DNA of 64,000 nucleotides from Planktothrix paucivesiculata PCC 9631 (GCF_900009265.2 NZ_LR734982.1:102684-166683); one strand, 5' to 3'; shown: positions 21,032 to 30,360, counted from the first letter of the stretch. Numbers and translations: made by a program. Notes: generated from the letters alone by a model not told the origin.

Positions 21032-21076
21032 ATGATGAGTAGTAGTATTTTTTTTAGTCAGACAAGGAGGTTTTCA

Positions 21077-21409
21077 ATGGGAAATGAGGTAATTAAAGAA
21101 ATGGCTAATGCTGCCGGATGTGCGTTCGGTAAAACAATCGCTAATGCGGCGGTATCTGCGTTAGTAGGTTCAACAATCACTACGGCTGCGGGATCTGCTG
21201 GGTTAGGCAGTTCGATTGTTGTTGCTACAGTACCTACAGCTGTTACATCTGTAGTATCTGCTGGCGGTTTGGCAGGTTTTTTTGGTATTACGACAACTGT
21301 TACATCTATAGTAGCTGCTCCAGTTACTGTACCAATTGCGGGAGTTATAGCAGTAGGAGCTTTACTCACCTATGGGGGAGTGGAAACTTATAAGTTTTTA
21401 AATAGTTAA
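21077..21409 (+). CDS. small hydrophobic Gly/Ala/Val/Thr-rich protein of unknown function
   Basis: The ATG at 21077 is chosen because a perfect AAGGAGG (21064-21070) precedes it by six bases; this yields 110 residues. The upstream in-frame extension to 21014 covers the hairpin and is rejected. After a short polar start (MGNEVIKEMANAAG) nearly the whole chain is hydrophobic and rich in small residues, with three or four possible membrane segments (for example LAGFFGITTTVTSIVAAP and IAGVIAVGALLTYGG), giving a glycine-zipper appearance. I do not recognise a family. It could be a small membrane protein, a membrane-active peptide toxin or a bacteriocin-like product; the sequence does not decide. 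Confidence 0.7.
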   Translation: MGNEVIKEMANAAGCAFGKTIANAAVSALVGSTITTAAGSAGLGSSIVVATVPTAVTSVVSAGGLAGFFGITTTVTSIVAAPVTVPIAGVIAVGALLTYGGVETYKFLNS

Positions 21410-21489
21410 GACGGACAAAACGGAGCCTAAATTTTAAAATCAAGTGGGGATAGGGCAGGTTTTGATCATTTGTTTGTGGGTAGCAAATA

Positions 21490-21510
21490 TTTAGGAGAAA
21501 CCTCCCTAAA
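21490..21510. terminator. weak hairpin between convergent genes
   Basis: TTTAGGAG and CTCCCTAAA can pair with one bulge around an AAAC loop between the small hydrophobic gene and the pentapeptide gene. On the minus strand it would end the neighbouring transcript, but the T-run is poor. Confidence 0.25.
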
Positions 21511-21578
21511 AAGATAAACATAAAAAATACCGTCCTCAACTCAAGTTAACGACGGCGTGGGAAGATAGAATTTTGTTC

Positions 21579-22235
21579 TTAGCGACGAATATCCATTAAA
21601 TTAGCATTAACCATGGTTGTATTTTCTAACGTCGCTCCGGCTAAATCGGAAGCGGTTAAATTTGCACCCGTGAGATTGGCATTGGTTAAATCGGCATCGC
21701 GTAAATTAACACCACTGACATCAAATCCGTATAAACTGCCTTCTTGTAGTTTCACTTGACCTAAATTAGCAACAGATTGTTGAGCATTTCTCAGGTTAGC
21801 ACCCGTTAAATCTGCACTTTCTAAATTTGCTCCAATCAAATTAGCATGACTCAAATTAGCATTATTCAAATTAGCAATCACTAAACCCGCTAAACTCAAG
21901 TTAGAATGGCTTAAATTAGATTTCTCTAAATTAGCCCCATGTAATTTAGCTGCAACGAGATTGGCACTTTCTAAATTCGCCTCGGTCAATACAGCCCGAT
22001 TAAAATTCACTTCATTTAGATTAGCGCCCTGTAAATTAACTCCTTTCAAGTTGGCATCCCGAAGATTAGCACCCTGAAGATTCACACCTGGTAACTGAGC
22101 GCCACTGAGATCACATCCAGGGCAGTTTTTGGTTTCCAATAGCTGCTTGAGATGGGCGGGGTTCTCGGCTTGAGCGGGAACAGTTAAACCCAAGATCATC
22201 ATGACTACTGTGGTGGCTACTGTTGCGAATTTCAT
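21579..22235 (-). CDS. secreted pentapeptide-repeat protein
   Basis: A 218-residue protein starting at the ATG at 22235, which has GAGGG seven bases upstream; a GTG two codons earlier is less likely. Residues about 1-24 form a signal peptide (TVVMMILGLTVPAQA, cleavage after AQA). A short motif with two cysteines, NCPGCDLSGAQL, leads into a nearly uninterrupted run of A(N/D)LXX pentapeptides to the C-terminus, which should fold as a right-handed quadrilateral beta helix. It is exported to the periplasm or thylakoid lumen. Such proteins are plentiful in cyanobacteria and mostly have unknown roles. Confidence 0.88.
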   Translation of the reverse strand: MKFATVATTVVMMILGLTVPAQAENPAHLKQLLETKNCPGCDLSGAQLPGVNLQGANLRDANLKGVNLQGANLNEVNFNRAVLTEANLESANLVAAKLHGANLEKSNLSHSNLSLAGLVIANLNNANLSHANLIGANLESADLTGANLRNAQQSVANLGQVKLQEGSLYGFDVSGVNLRDADLTNANLTGANLTASDLAGATLENTTMVNANLMDIRR

Positions 22236-22385
22236 ACCCACACCCTCAAAAAACTTTATCTTCTACATCATCTATTATTATCGGCCATCGGGGTATGCGT
22301 GAAATCCCAGTTGTATGTGATATTATTTTGATCCCCGTGTGACGGAAATCACTGAGAAAAACCGTTGTTATTGATACAGGCCCCT

Positions 22386-23450
22386 CTAAACCACAATCTT
22401 TCGGATTAAATCCCCTAACTGTTGGGCACTGTTGGGAATGGCGACGGAGGCGGTGGCTTGGGCCATTTGTTGTAACTGTTCGGGTGATTGTAACAGATAC
22501 AAAACTTTACTCGCTAATAAGTCTGCGGTCAAGTCCTTTTGTTGAAACATCCACGCCGCACCCGCCCCGGTAAAAACTTTAGCGTTATAGGTTTGATGGT
22601 CTTCGGCAGCAAAGGGATAGGGAATTAAAATTGATGGAGTGTGGGTAATGGCTAATTCCGTTAAGGTTCCTGCCCCTGCCCGACTCACGGCTAAAGTCGC
22701 CCGTTGAAACAGGGCTGCCATATCGTTATAAAAAGGCATTTTAATATATTGAGGATGGTTTAACACCTGGACATCGGGATCATTATTTCCCGTTAAATGG
22801 ACGACCCACGCCCCGGCTGCAAACCAACTAGGGGCTGCCTCTCGGACTAACTTATTCACACTCACCGCCCCCTGACTTCCCCCCACCACCACAATAACTG
22901 GAACATCATCGGGGAGGAAAAAAGATAAGGGGGCAGAGGTCTGGAGAAAGTTGGAACGCACGGGAGTTCCGACAACAACGGTACGAGTACGGGGAAGGGA
23001 GGGAACGGCCGCTTCAAACCCCAAACCCACAGCATCACACCAGGGGCCAAAATTGCGCGTTACTTTTCCCGGTAAAGCGTTGGACTCATGGAGAATTACG
23101 GGCAGACCCAGGGAACGAGCCGCAATAATCGCAGGGGCTGCAATATAGCCTCCGGTGGTGAACACTCCGCGAAATTTACCTTTTTTCAGGAGATGGCGAA
23201 CTTGCACCAGGGAACGGGCGAATTTGACTAAAATCTTCAAGGTTCCTAAACCCAAGGGTTTCTGGAAACCTTCAACAGATATGGTATGGAGGGGATATTG
23301 GGATGGGACTAATTCTCGTTCGAGGCGATCGGGCACACCTAACCATTCTATCTCAAAATCCGACAGGTTTTCGGCGGTGGCGATCGCCGGAAATAAATGT
23401 CCACCTGTCCCACTGGCGGCAATGAGTAAGCGAATGGGTGTCTGACTCAA
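22386..23450 (-). CDS. murG: UDP-GlcNAc:undecaprenyl-pyrophosphoryl-MurNAc-pentapeptide transferase
   Basis: MurG converts lipid I to lipid II on the inner face of the plasma membrane in peptidoglycan synthesis. 354 residues of GT-B fold. Signature blocks are the N-terminal GTGGHLFPA, the central VVVGGSQGAVSVN and the donor-site SRAGAGTLTEL. The start appears to be TTG (23448-23450), preceded by GGGGAG (23457-23462) at good spacing, as no ATG lies nearby. It stands alone rather than in a dcw cluster, which is usual in cyanobacteria. Confidence 0.95.
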   Translation of the reverse strand: MSQTPIRLLIAASGTGGHLFPAIATAENLSDFEIEWLGVPDRLERELVPSQYPLHTISVEGFQKPLGLGTLKILVKFARSLVQVRHLLKKGKFRGVFTTGGYIAAPAIIAARSLGLPVILHESNALPGKVTRNFGPWCDAVGLGFEAAVPSLPRTRTVVVGTPVRSNFLQTSAPLSFFLPDDVPVIVVVGGSQGAVSVNKLVREAAPSWFAAGAWVVHLTGNNDPDVQVLNHPQYIKMPFYNDMAALFQRATLAVSRAGAGTLTELAITHTPSILIPYPFAAEDHQTYNAKVFTGAGAAWMFQQKDLTADLLASKVLYLLQSPEQLQQMAQATASVAIPNSAQQLGDLIRKIVV

Positions 23451-23545
23451 GTGTTCTCCCCTAGAATCCGTTCAAATTTGTGTTACAGCTTTTTAAGCTA
23501 CCATAAAACTTACACGAAATCGCTATTCTTAATCTTGAAATTCAG

Positions 23546-24388
23546 ATGACAAATTTTCCCATCACTCAACGGCAATCTTTTCAGAACAGGTATGGTGTAC
23601 AGACGCGCTATTCATGGGCAAAGCCGTTATTTTCCGTAGTTCTAGGAACGATACTTTGGGGAATGGGTACGGGAATTTCCCCACGGGCGAATGCCGAAAC
23701 CCCAGAAACAGCCCCCGCCAATGTGACTAATCTTTTAAATCAAATTGATGCCGCCGCTAATCGTCGAGATGTGGAAAAGGTCATGGGATTTTATGGCTCA
23801 GATTTTACTAATTCCGACGGTTTAGACTATCAAAGTTTGAGACAAGTTCTTAAAGATTTTTGGAATAGATATTCTCAGCTTAATTATCGCACAGAATTAC
23901 AATCTTGGCAACAAAATGGTGATATTTTAACCACAACAACGATTACGGAAATTACGGGAACTAAAAAAATTGATAATCGTGAGTTTGCCTTAACCTCCAC
24001 CATCACATCGGAGCAACAAATTCAAGGGGAAAAAATTATTAAACAGGAAATTATAGCAGAAAAAAATCAACTCACATTAGGGAAAAAACCGCCAACGGTA
24101 GTTTTTAATATTCCCGAACAAGTTAAAGCGGGTCAAGAATTTAATATTGATGCCATTGTCCAAGAACCTTTAGATAATGATATTTTAATTGGAACCGCCA
24201 TTACACAACCTATCACCTTAGAAGCCTATAATGATTCGGGTCTTTTACAATTAGAATTTTTACCCTCTGGCGGTATTTTTAAGGTGGGTCAAGCGTCTAA
24301 TACCGTCGGAAATAATTGGATTTCTGTAATTTTAATGCGTCAAGGAGGAGTAACCTTACTCACGCAACGTTTACGAGTAGTTAAATAA
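23546..24388 (+). CDS. exported NTF2-like domain protein of unknown function
   Basis: A 280-residue protein. Residues about 22-51 form a signal peptide (FSVVLGTILWGMGTG, then SPRANA with likely cleavage after ANA). Residues about 60-160 look like an NTF2/SnoaL-type cone fold: NLLNQIDAAANRRDVEKVMGFY followed by a ...FWNRYSQLNYRTEL... block, a pattern common in cyanobacterial nuclear-transport-factor-2-like proteins. The remaining 120 residues look like a beta-rich domain (VVFNIPEQVKAGQEFNIDAI). The gene stands alone and is divergent from murG. The role is unknown. Confidence 0.7.
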   Translation: MTNFPITQRQSFQNRYGVQTRYSWAKPLFSVVLGTILWGMGTGISPRANAETPETAPANVTNLLNQIDAAANRRDVEKVMGFYGSDFTNSDGLDYQSLRQVLKDFWNRYSQLNYRTELQSWQQNGDILTTTTITEITGTKKIDNREFALTSTITSEQQIQGEKIIKQEIIAEKNQLTLGKKPPTVVFNIPEQVKAGQEFNIDAIVQEPLDNDILIGTAITQPITLEAYNDSGLLQLEFLPSGGIFKVGQASNTVGNNWISVILMRQGGVTLLTQRLRVVK

Positions 24389-24497
24389 TCAATCATCAGT
24401 TGTAGGGGCGGGTTCATCAAGATTTAGGTGATTAACAAAAATCTAAAATAACTCGCCCGTACCAGTTATCAGTTTATTACCCAATTCGTAATTCCTA

Positions 24498-25469
24498 ATG
24501 ATTCCCTTATTAGAGGTTAAAAATCTAGCCGTTAAGTTCTTTACCCTTGATGGGGTAATTCATGCAGTGAATGAAATTTCCTATCAAGTTTATCCCGGGG
24601 AAACCCTAGGAATTGTCGGGGAGTCGGGGTCAGGAAAAAGTATTAGCGTCCTATCGATTTTAGGGTTAATTCCATCACCGCCAGGGAAAATTACCCAAGG
24701 TGAAATATTATTTGAAGGTAAAAATTTAATTCAATTCAATCCTCAACAATTACAACAACTTAGGGGTCATGAAATTTCCATGATTTTTCAAGACCCGATG
24801 ACTTCCCTAAACCCGGTTTTAACTATTGAAAAACAACTTACTGAAGCTCTACAAATTCATCTTAAATTAACATCAGAACAAGCTAAAAACCGAGCTATTC
24901 AACTGTTGAAACAGGTGGGAATTTCTAGCCCAGAAAAACGCTTAAAAAGTTATCCCCATGAATTTTCAGGGGGAATGCGTCAACGGGTAATGATTGCCAT
25001 GGGTTTAGGATGTCAACCTAAATTATTAATCGCAGATGAACCTACAACCGCCTTAGATGTAACGGTACAAGCTCAAGTTGTAGAATTAGTTAAACAACTC
25101 AAAAATACACAGGGAATGTCCGTAATTTGGATTACCCATGACTTAGCATTATTAGCAGGATTAGCTGATAGAATTATAGTGATGTATGCGGGGCAAATTG
25201 TGGAACAAGCCACGGTTCATCAACTCTATAAAAACCCTCGTCATCCCTATACAATTGGACTATTAGAAAGTTTACCTCGACTGGATCAAATTCGTCAAGA
25301 ACCCTTAAAAGCTATTGAAGGAACTCCTCCTAATTTAATTGATTATCCCCCAGGATGTCCCTTTGCTCCGCGATGTCGATTTGCGATTGAATATTGTTTT
25401 CAAGAAAATCCTATGTTGGAATTGATTGAAACCGAGCATCAAGTCGCTTGTTGGGTGAAACCAACTTAA
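24498..25469 (+). CDS. peptide-type ABC transporter ATP-binding protein (DppD/OppD-like)
   Basis: The first ATPase of a dipeptide/oligopeptide/nickel-type importer, 323 residues. Walker A is GESGSGKS, signature FSGGMRQRV, Walker B LLIADEPTTALD. The C-terminal oligopeptide/dipeptide extension with CPFAPRCRFAIEYC is present and often holds cysteines for metal binding. Its natural partner (DppF/OppF-like) is at 27275, but a toxin-antitoxin pair lies in between. No permease or binding protein is in the window, so the substrate cannot be stated. Confidence 0.9.
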   Translation: MIPLLEVKNLAVKFFTLDGVIHAVNEISYQVYPGETLGIVGESGSGKSISVLSILGLIPSPPGKITQGEILFEGKNLIQFNPQQLQQLRGHEISMIFQDPMTSLNPVLTIEKQLTEALQIHLKLTSEQAKNRAIQLLKQVGISSPEKRLKSYPHEFSGGMRQRVMIAMGLGCQPKLLIADEPTTALDVTVQAQVVELVKQLKNTQGMSVIWITHDLALLAGLADRIIVMYAGQIVEQATVHQLYKNPRHPYTIGLLESLPRLDQIRQEPLKAIEGTPPNLIDYPPGCPFAPRCRFAIEYCFQENPMLELIETEHQVACWVKPT

Positions 25470-25494
25470 TAATAACTTTATTCCTACTCTAAAA

Positions 25495-26121
25495 ATGTCC
25501 ATCCTAATTTATCATATTACCGACTTTAACAATCTTCCTTCTATTTTAGAGAGTCGGGGATTAATGTCCAAGAATCAACAATTTAAAAACTCTATAAAAT
25601 ATATTAATATTTCTCACGATAGCATACAAGATAGAAGAAATAGACAAAATGTTCCTTGCGGAAGTTATGGCACATTACATGATTATGTTCCTTTCTATTT
25701 TGCTCCTCGTTCTCCCATGCTTTATACGATTAATAGAGGAAATGTTCAAAGCTATAAAGATGGACAAAATTCGATTATTCATCTAGTTGTAGAAGTCGAT
25801 GAAATTATAGAGTCAGAAATTCCCTTTGTATTTACTGATGGTCATGCTATCATGGAATATTCGGATTTTTATACTGATCTTAATGATTTAAGAATGATTG
25901 ATTGGGACGTGATGGAGTTAACGTATTGGCATGATACGGATGATGATCCTAATCGCAAATGTCGTAGACAAGCTGAGTTTTTAATTTATCAATTCTGTCC
26001 TTGGGGTTTGATTAAAGAAATTGGTGTAATCAACTTTAGTATGCAAAGTCAGGTTCAGAAAATTTTACAAAACTTTGAACAAAAAACTCCTGTTTGGGTG
26101 TATCCTCAATGGTATTATTAA
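25495..26121 (+). CDS. darT: DarT-family DNA thymidine ADP-ribosyltransferase toxin
   Basis: A 208-residue DarT (formerly DUF4433) toxin. The family uses NAD+ to ADP-ribosylate thymidine (or guanosine in DarT2/1 variants) in single-stranded DNA, blocking replication, and can act in phage defence. Seen: the opening IYHITDFNNLPSIL, YVPFYFAPRSPMLY, TDGHAIM, and RRQAEFLIY with the candidate catalytic glutamate E161. Arginines at 47-50 lie where the family's NAD-contact arginine is expected. It starts 25 bases after the DppD-like gene and is followed by darG after 46 bases, the canonical toxin-then-antitoxin order. It looks complete. Base specificity cannot be read from the sequence. Confidence 0.9.
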   Translation: MSILIYHITDFNNLPSILESRGLMSKNQQFKNSIKYINISHDSIQDRRNRQNVPCGSYGTLHDYVPFYFAPRSPMLYTINRGNVQSYKDGQNSIIHLVVEVDEIIESEIPFVFTDGHAIMEYSDFYTDLNDLRMIDWDVMELTYWHDTDDDPNRKCRRQAEFLIYQFCPWGLIKEIGVINFSMQSQVQKILQNFEQKTPVWVYPQWYY

Positions 26122-26167
26122 TGTATATTAATCAAAAAATTATTGAACAAACACAGCAATTAAAGAA

Positions 26168-27202
26168 ATGATTAAGTTTGAGCAAGGAAACCTTTTGACA
26201 GCCAATACTGAAGCCCTAGTTAACACCGTAAATTGTGTTGGTGTCATGGGCAAAGGAATTGCCTTGCAATTTAAACAAGGTTTTCCCGAAAACTTTCTTC
26301 AATACAAAAGAGCTTGTAATGTCAAGCAAGTTCAACCGGGTAAACTGTTTACCTTTGCAACTGGAAATCTATTTAATCCTAAATACATCATCAATTTTCC
26401 AACTAAATTGCATTGGCGTGAAAAATCCAAACTAGAATACATCGAAGTAGGATTAAAAGCATTAATAGAAGAAATTAAACAACTTAAAATTCAATCTGTT
26501 GCTATTCCTCCATTGGGCTGTGGGAATGGAGGATTAAATTGGATAGACGTTAAACCACTTATTTTAGAGGCATTTGCAGAATTACCAGAGATACAAGTTC
26601 TAATTTTTGAACCGATAGGCGCGCCAAAAGCTGATCAAATTCAGGTGACAACAGAAACACCTAAAATGACCCGTTCTCGTGCTTTGTTTATTCGTCTGTT
26701 GGAATTATATGGAATTCCGGGATATCGCTTAACAAAATTAGAAATTCAGAAACTAGCTTATTTTCTACAGGTAGCAGGTGAAGATTTAAAATTGCGTTAT
26801 GAAAAGCATAAATTTGGCCCTTATGCAGATAACTTAAACCATGTTTTACAAGTATTAGATGGTCATTTTATCCAAGGTTATGGTGATAGAAGTAAAAACT
26901 CCGAGATGTATGTTTTACCAGAAGGTCAAGCCGTAGCACAAGAATTCTTAGAACAACATCCTAATGCTAATAATCGCCTTGAACGAGTGCAGTGTTTAAT
27001 TGAAGGATTTGAAACTCCCTACGGGTTAGAAATGTTAGCAACGGTTCACTGGGTAACAATAGAAGATACCCAAGCCGCAATAGATTGTGAACAGGCGATT
27101 AGGAGAGTACAAGAATGGAGTGAACGCAAACGTCAAATATTTAAACCTCACCATTTGTGTAAAGCCTGGGAACGTTTATATGAACAAAAGTGGTTAAATT
27201 GA
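26168..27202 (+). CDS. darG: DarG-family antitoxin (macrodomain DNA ADP-ribosylglycohydrolase)
   Basis: A 344-residue antitoxin. Residues about 1-155 are a macrodomain: GNLLTANTEALVNTVNCVGVMGKG, split here, then PPLGCGNGGLNW. The NFPTK motif places a lysine at residue 80, the position I recall as catalytic in the Thermus DarG. Residues about 168-344 are the DarT-binding C-terminal domain (LTKLEIQKLAYFLQ, YEKHKFGPYADNL). The protein should both remove ADP-ribose from DNA and bind and block DarT. Its placement right behind darT is diagnostic. Confidence 0.92.
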   Translation: MIKFEQGNLLTANTEALVNTVNCVGVMGKGIALQFKQGFPENFLQYKRACNVKQVQPGKLFTFATGNLFNPKYIINFPTKLHWREKSKLEYIEVGLKALIEEIKQLKIQSVAIPPLGCGNGGLNWIDVKPLILEAFAELPEIQVLIFEPIGAPKADQIQVTTETPKMTRSRALFIRLLELYGIPGYRLTKLEIQKLAYFLQVAGEDLKLRYEKHKFGPYADNLNHVLQVLDGHFIQGYGDRSKNSEMYVLPEGQAVAQEFLEQHPNANNRLERVQCLIEGFETPYGLEMLATVHWVTIEDTQAAIDCEQAIRRVQEWSERKRQIFKPHHLCKAWERLYEQKWLN

Positions 27203-27274
27203 TAGCAAAATCAAGATTTTAGTTAATCTGATCATTGACTATGTTTATTTAATAATATTTTTTGGAATAAAAAT

Positions 27275-28294
27275 ATGCTTCTATCCTCATCACAAAAACA
27301 ATCCATTTCTCAAAAAAATACTCCCCTAATTCGGGTGGAAAACTTACAAAAATACTTTCCAGTCATGGAAGGAATTTTGCTACAACGTCAAGTAGCAGCG
27401 ATTAAAGCCGTTGATGGAATTACCTTTAATATTCAACGGGGAGAAACCTTAAGTTTAGTGGGGGAGTCGGGTTGTGGAAAAAGTACAACGGGACGAATGA
27501 TTTTACAGCTTGCTCGTCCCACAGGGGGAACAATTTACTTTGAAAATATCGATTTAACCCGTTTAAACGAGAAAGAATTACATCCCTTTCGTCGTCGGAT
27601 GCAAATGATTTTTCAAGATCCCTATTCTTCCTTAAATCCTCGAATGACCGTGGGTAAAATCATTAGTGAGCCTTTAATTATTCATCAATTAGCTACTAAT
27701 AAAATAGCGCAAAATCGAGTCAAAGAATTATTGGGATTAGTGGGATTAAATTCCGATGCAATTAATCGTTATCCCCATGAATTTTCGGGGGGACAACAAC
27801 AAAGGATTGGGATTGCGAGAGCCTTAGCGATGAATCCTGATTTTATTGTTTGTGATGAACCGATTGCCTCCTTGGATGTTTCCATTCAAGCCCAAGTGAT
27901 TAATTTAATGCAAAACCTACAGCAAAATTTAGGGTTAACCTATCTTTTTATCGCCCATGATTTAAGTGTAGTTCGTCATATTTCTGACCGAGTTGCAGTG
28001 ATGTATTTGGGTAAAATTGTTGAACTTGCAGATAGAATTTCTTTGTATGAAAATCCTCTGCATCCCTATACCCAAGCCCTATTATCTGCGGTTCCTATTC
28101 CTGACCCAGAATTAGAAGCAAAACGACAACGAATTTTATTAACTGGAGAAATTCCCAGTGCCTTAAACCCGCCAACAGGATGTCGATTTTGTAGCCGTTG
28201 TCCCTCTGTTATGGAACAATGTTGGCTGGAAGAACCGCCATTAAAAGCTATGGGTTTAAACCATTCTGTAGCCTGTCATTTGATTAAAGATTAA
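27275..28294 (+). CDS. peptide-type ABC transporter ATP-binding protein (DppF/OppF-like)
   Basis: The second ATPase of a peptide-type importer, 339 residues. Walker A is GESGCGKST, signature [14 protein letters not shown], Walker [12 protein letters not shown]. The C-terminal extension has [15 protein letters not shown]. In most genomes this gene directly follows the DppD-like one; here darT-darG separates them with all four on the same strand and gaps of only 25, 46 and 72 bases, so one transcript is possible. Confidence 0.9.
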   Translation: MLLSSSQKQSISQKNTPLIRVENLQKYFPVMEGILLQRQVAAIKAVDGITFNIQRGETLSLVGESGCGKSTTGRMILQLARPTGGTIYFENIDLTRLNEKELHPFRRRMQMIFQDPYSSLNPRMTVGKIISEPLIIHQLATNKIAQNRVKELLGLVGLNSDAINRYPHEFSGGQQQRIGIARALAMNPDFIVCDEPIASLDVSIQAQVINLMQNLQQNLGLTYLFIAHDLSVVRHISDRVAVMYLGKIVELADRISLYENPLHPYTQALLSAVPIPDPELEAKRQRILLTGEIPSALNPPTGCRFCSRCPSVMEQCWLEEPPLKAMGLNHSVACHLIKD

Positions 28295-28479
28295 TCACAA
28301 ATTTAATCAATTTAGCCCTAAACATCAAATAATTTTATCAGATTCGACATTTAATAATCCTCAAGAAAATATTAAGTTCCCAGTCGGGTCTGAACAGCCC
28401 ACACTCCGATCAAAATTCAGGCTATCATAATTTCAAATCAACCCCTATTGTTTATGGAGGGCCAGGAAACTGGTAAAAC

Positions 28480-30213
28480 GTGCCTATCGAAACGATTTAT
28501 GGTCAACTGCAAGGTCTAAAAGCCAGTCAGCTTAAACGGTTGCAAAGCCTGTATCATCAACGATTACCCGGCGATTTGATTACAACCGTAGAATTTGCCC
28601 AGCGACTAGCGGCCATCAGCACAGAAATTGATCAGCCTCTGTGCGCCTATATTAACCGCAGGGGACAGGTAATCCGGGTGGGAGTGGGAACTCCTCGCCA
28701 AACTCAAATTCCCCCCTTAGAACTGCCCCGCTATGGGAATGGACGCCTGAGTGGAATTCGCTGTATTACCACCCAAACTAGCCCGGAACCCCCTAAAGAA
28801 GCTGCTTTGACCGCCATGGCGATTCAACGTTTGGACATCCTGGTGGTTCTCACCCTAACTGGAAGTGGTTTTCAGCGACGGGGCGGGGGTGAAACGGGCT
28901 ATATCAAAGACACCTATCTGGCTCACCTTGTCCCGGATATGGACACGGGAAATCATCAACAAATTGATAATGGCTTTTCGGCTATTCCCTATTATTTGTC
29001 GTTGCCCATGAGTCTGGATGCCCTATCGCAACAGGATTTTCTCGATTTAGTTAACGAACTAGAAACGGAATTTGAACGGGAATTTGTTGCCCGGGAAGTT
29101 GATTCTAGTCAGGATAAAGTGCTGTTAGTGGGGGTGAAAACAGAGAAGATATCCCCCCAACGGTTTGAAGATGGGTTAACGGAATTGGTGCGTTTAGTTG
29201 ATACCGCCGGGGGCCAGGTGTTACAAACTTTACGCCAAAAGCGATCGCATCCTCACCCCCAAACCGTTGTCGGAGAGGGTAAAGTCCAGGAAATTGCCTT
29301 GGTTGCCCAAACCATCGGAGCTAATTTAATTGTATTTGACCGTGACCTATCTCCGGCCCAAGTTCGGAACCTGGAAACCCAAATCGGGGTCAGGATTGTA
29401 GACCGAACCGAACTTATCCTCGATATTTTTGCTCAACGCGCCCAGTCGGGGGCGGGAAAATTACAGGTGGAACTGGCCCAACTCGAATACAGTTTACCCC
29501 GGTTAACGGGTCGAGGTCGTGCCATGTCTCGGTTAGGGGGCGGAATTGGAACCCGGGGGCCAGGAGAAACGAAGTTGGAAACGGAACGACGGGCCATTCA
29601 ACGCCGTATCTCCCGGCTCCAGCAGGAAGTGAATCAACTCCAAGCCCATCGTTCTCGTCTGCGCCAAAATCGTCAAGCTCAAGAGGTTCCTACCTTAGCC
29701 TTAGTTGGCTATACCAACGCCGGAAAGTCAACGCTATTAAATGTTTTAACCCAGTCGGAAGTCTATACGGCTGACCAACTGTTTGCTACCCTTGACCCCA
29801 CGACTCGCCGTTTAGAGATTTCTGATACGATAACGGAGGAGCCTTTGACGGTGGTTGTCACCGATACGGTAGGATTTATTCATGAACTCCCACCTCCTTT
29901 AGTGGATGCGTTTAGAGCTACTTTAGAGGAGGTGACGGATGCCGATGCCTTGATTCATTTGGTGGATTTATCCCATTCGGCTTGGGAAAGTCAAATTGAG
30001 TCAGTGATGCAGATTTTAAGGCAAATGCCTGTTACTCCTGGCCCAGCATTATTAGCGTTTAATAAAATCGATCAAACTGATGGAGAAAATTTACGATTAG
30101 CGCAAGAAAAATATCCCCAAGCGGTTTATATTTCCGCTTCTAAAGGATTAGGATTAGAAACCCTAAGACAACGCATGGCGGCTTTAGTCCACTATGCAAT
30201 TTCTAATCCCTAA
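28480..30213 (+). CDS. hflX: GTPase HflX
   Basis: HflX, a ribosome-associated GTPase that splits stalled ribosomes. 577 residues with a GTG start; cyanobacterial members carry an N-terminal extension of about 140 residues compared with the approximately 430-residue E. coli form. The HflX domain (VGEGKVQEIALVAQTIGANL) precedes the glycine-rich linker (RLGGGIGTRGPGETKLE) and the G domain with Walker A GYTNAGKST, DTVGFI (G3) and NKID (G4). It stands alone, convergent with the protease gene. Confidence 0.95.
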   Translation: MPIETIYGQLQGLKASQLKRLQSLYHQRLPGDLITTVEFAQRLAAISTEIDQPLCAYINRRGQVIRVGVGTPRQTQIPPLELPRYGNGRLSGIRCITTQTSPEPPKEAALTAMAIQRLDILVVLTLTGSGFQRRGGGETGYIKDTYLAHLVPDMDTGNHQQIDNGFSAIPYYLSLPMSLDALSQQDFLDLVNELETEFEREFVAREVDSSQDKVLLVGVKTEKISPQRFEDGLTELVRLVDTAGGQVLQTLRQKRSHPHPQTVVGEGKVQEIALVAQTIGANLIVFDRDLSPAQVRNLETQIGVRIVDRTELILDIFAQRAQSGAGKLQVELAQLEYSLPRLTGRGRAMSRLGGGIGTRGPGETKLETERRAIQRRISRLQQEVNQLQAHRSRLRQNRQAQEVPTLALVGYTNAGKSTLLNVLTQSEVYTADQLFATLDPTTRRLEISDTITEEPLTVVVTDTVGFIHELPPPLVDAFRATLEEVTDADALIHLVDLSHSAWESQIESVMQILRQMPVTPGPALLAFNKIDQTDGENLRLAQEKYPQAVYISASKGLGLETLRQRMAALVHYAISNP

Positions 30214-30352
30214 AATATCCGAATAGAAACCGGGTTTCTATCAATATCTAGTTTGAGATCTTAATCTCTCAGCAGAAAATATCGGAATAGAAACCGGGTT
30301 TCTATCAATATCTAGTTTGAGATCGTAATCTCTAAGCAGAAACCCGGTTTCT
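30212..30352. repeat. two tandem 64-bp repeats with AGAAACCGGGTTTCT palindromes
   Basis: Copy 1 (30212-30275) and copy 2 (30276-30339) differ at only a few positions (for example CCGAATAG versus CGGAATAG, and CTTAATCTCTC versus CGTAATCTCTA). Each contains GAAACCGGGTTTCTA, and a reversed copy AAACCCGGTTTCT follows at 30340-30352. The block fills the gap between convergent hflX and the protease gene and may act as a bidirectional terminator. Confidence 0.8.
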
Positions 30353-30360
30353 AGGAAAAG

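Larger units (their letters stand above)
20698..21076. other. intergenic region with two hairpins
   Basis: This 379-base divergent gap separates the hydrolase-fold gene from the small hydrophobic protein. It contains a stem of CAGGGCTACGC with GCGTAAGCCCTG (20759-20797) and a perfect 10-bp inverted repeat (21003-21031) just upstream of the small gene. No further ORF or RNA gene could be recognised. Confidence 0.5.

Noticed and set aside
21058-21369. 103-residue minus-strand ORF opposite the small hydrophobic gene
   Set aside because: The plus-strand gene has an ideal ribosome binding site; the antisense frame has none and its Ala/Thr/Val-rich composition merely mirrors the plus strand.
30212-30352. 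CRISPR-like array
   Set aside because: Two contiguous 64-bp units with no spacers and no cas genes nearby; an ordinary tandem repeat.
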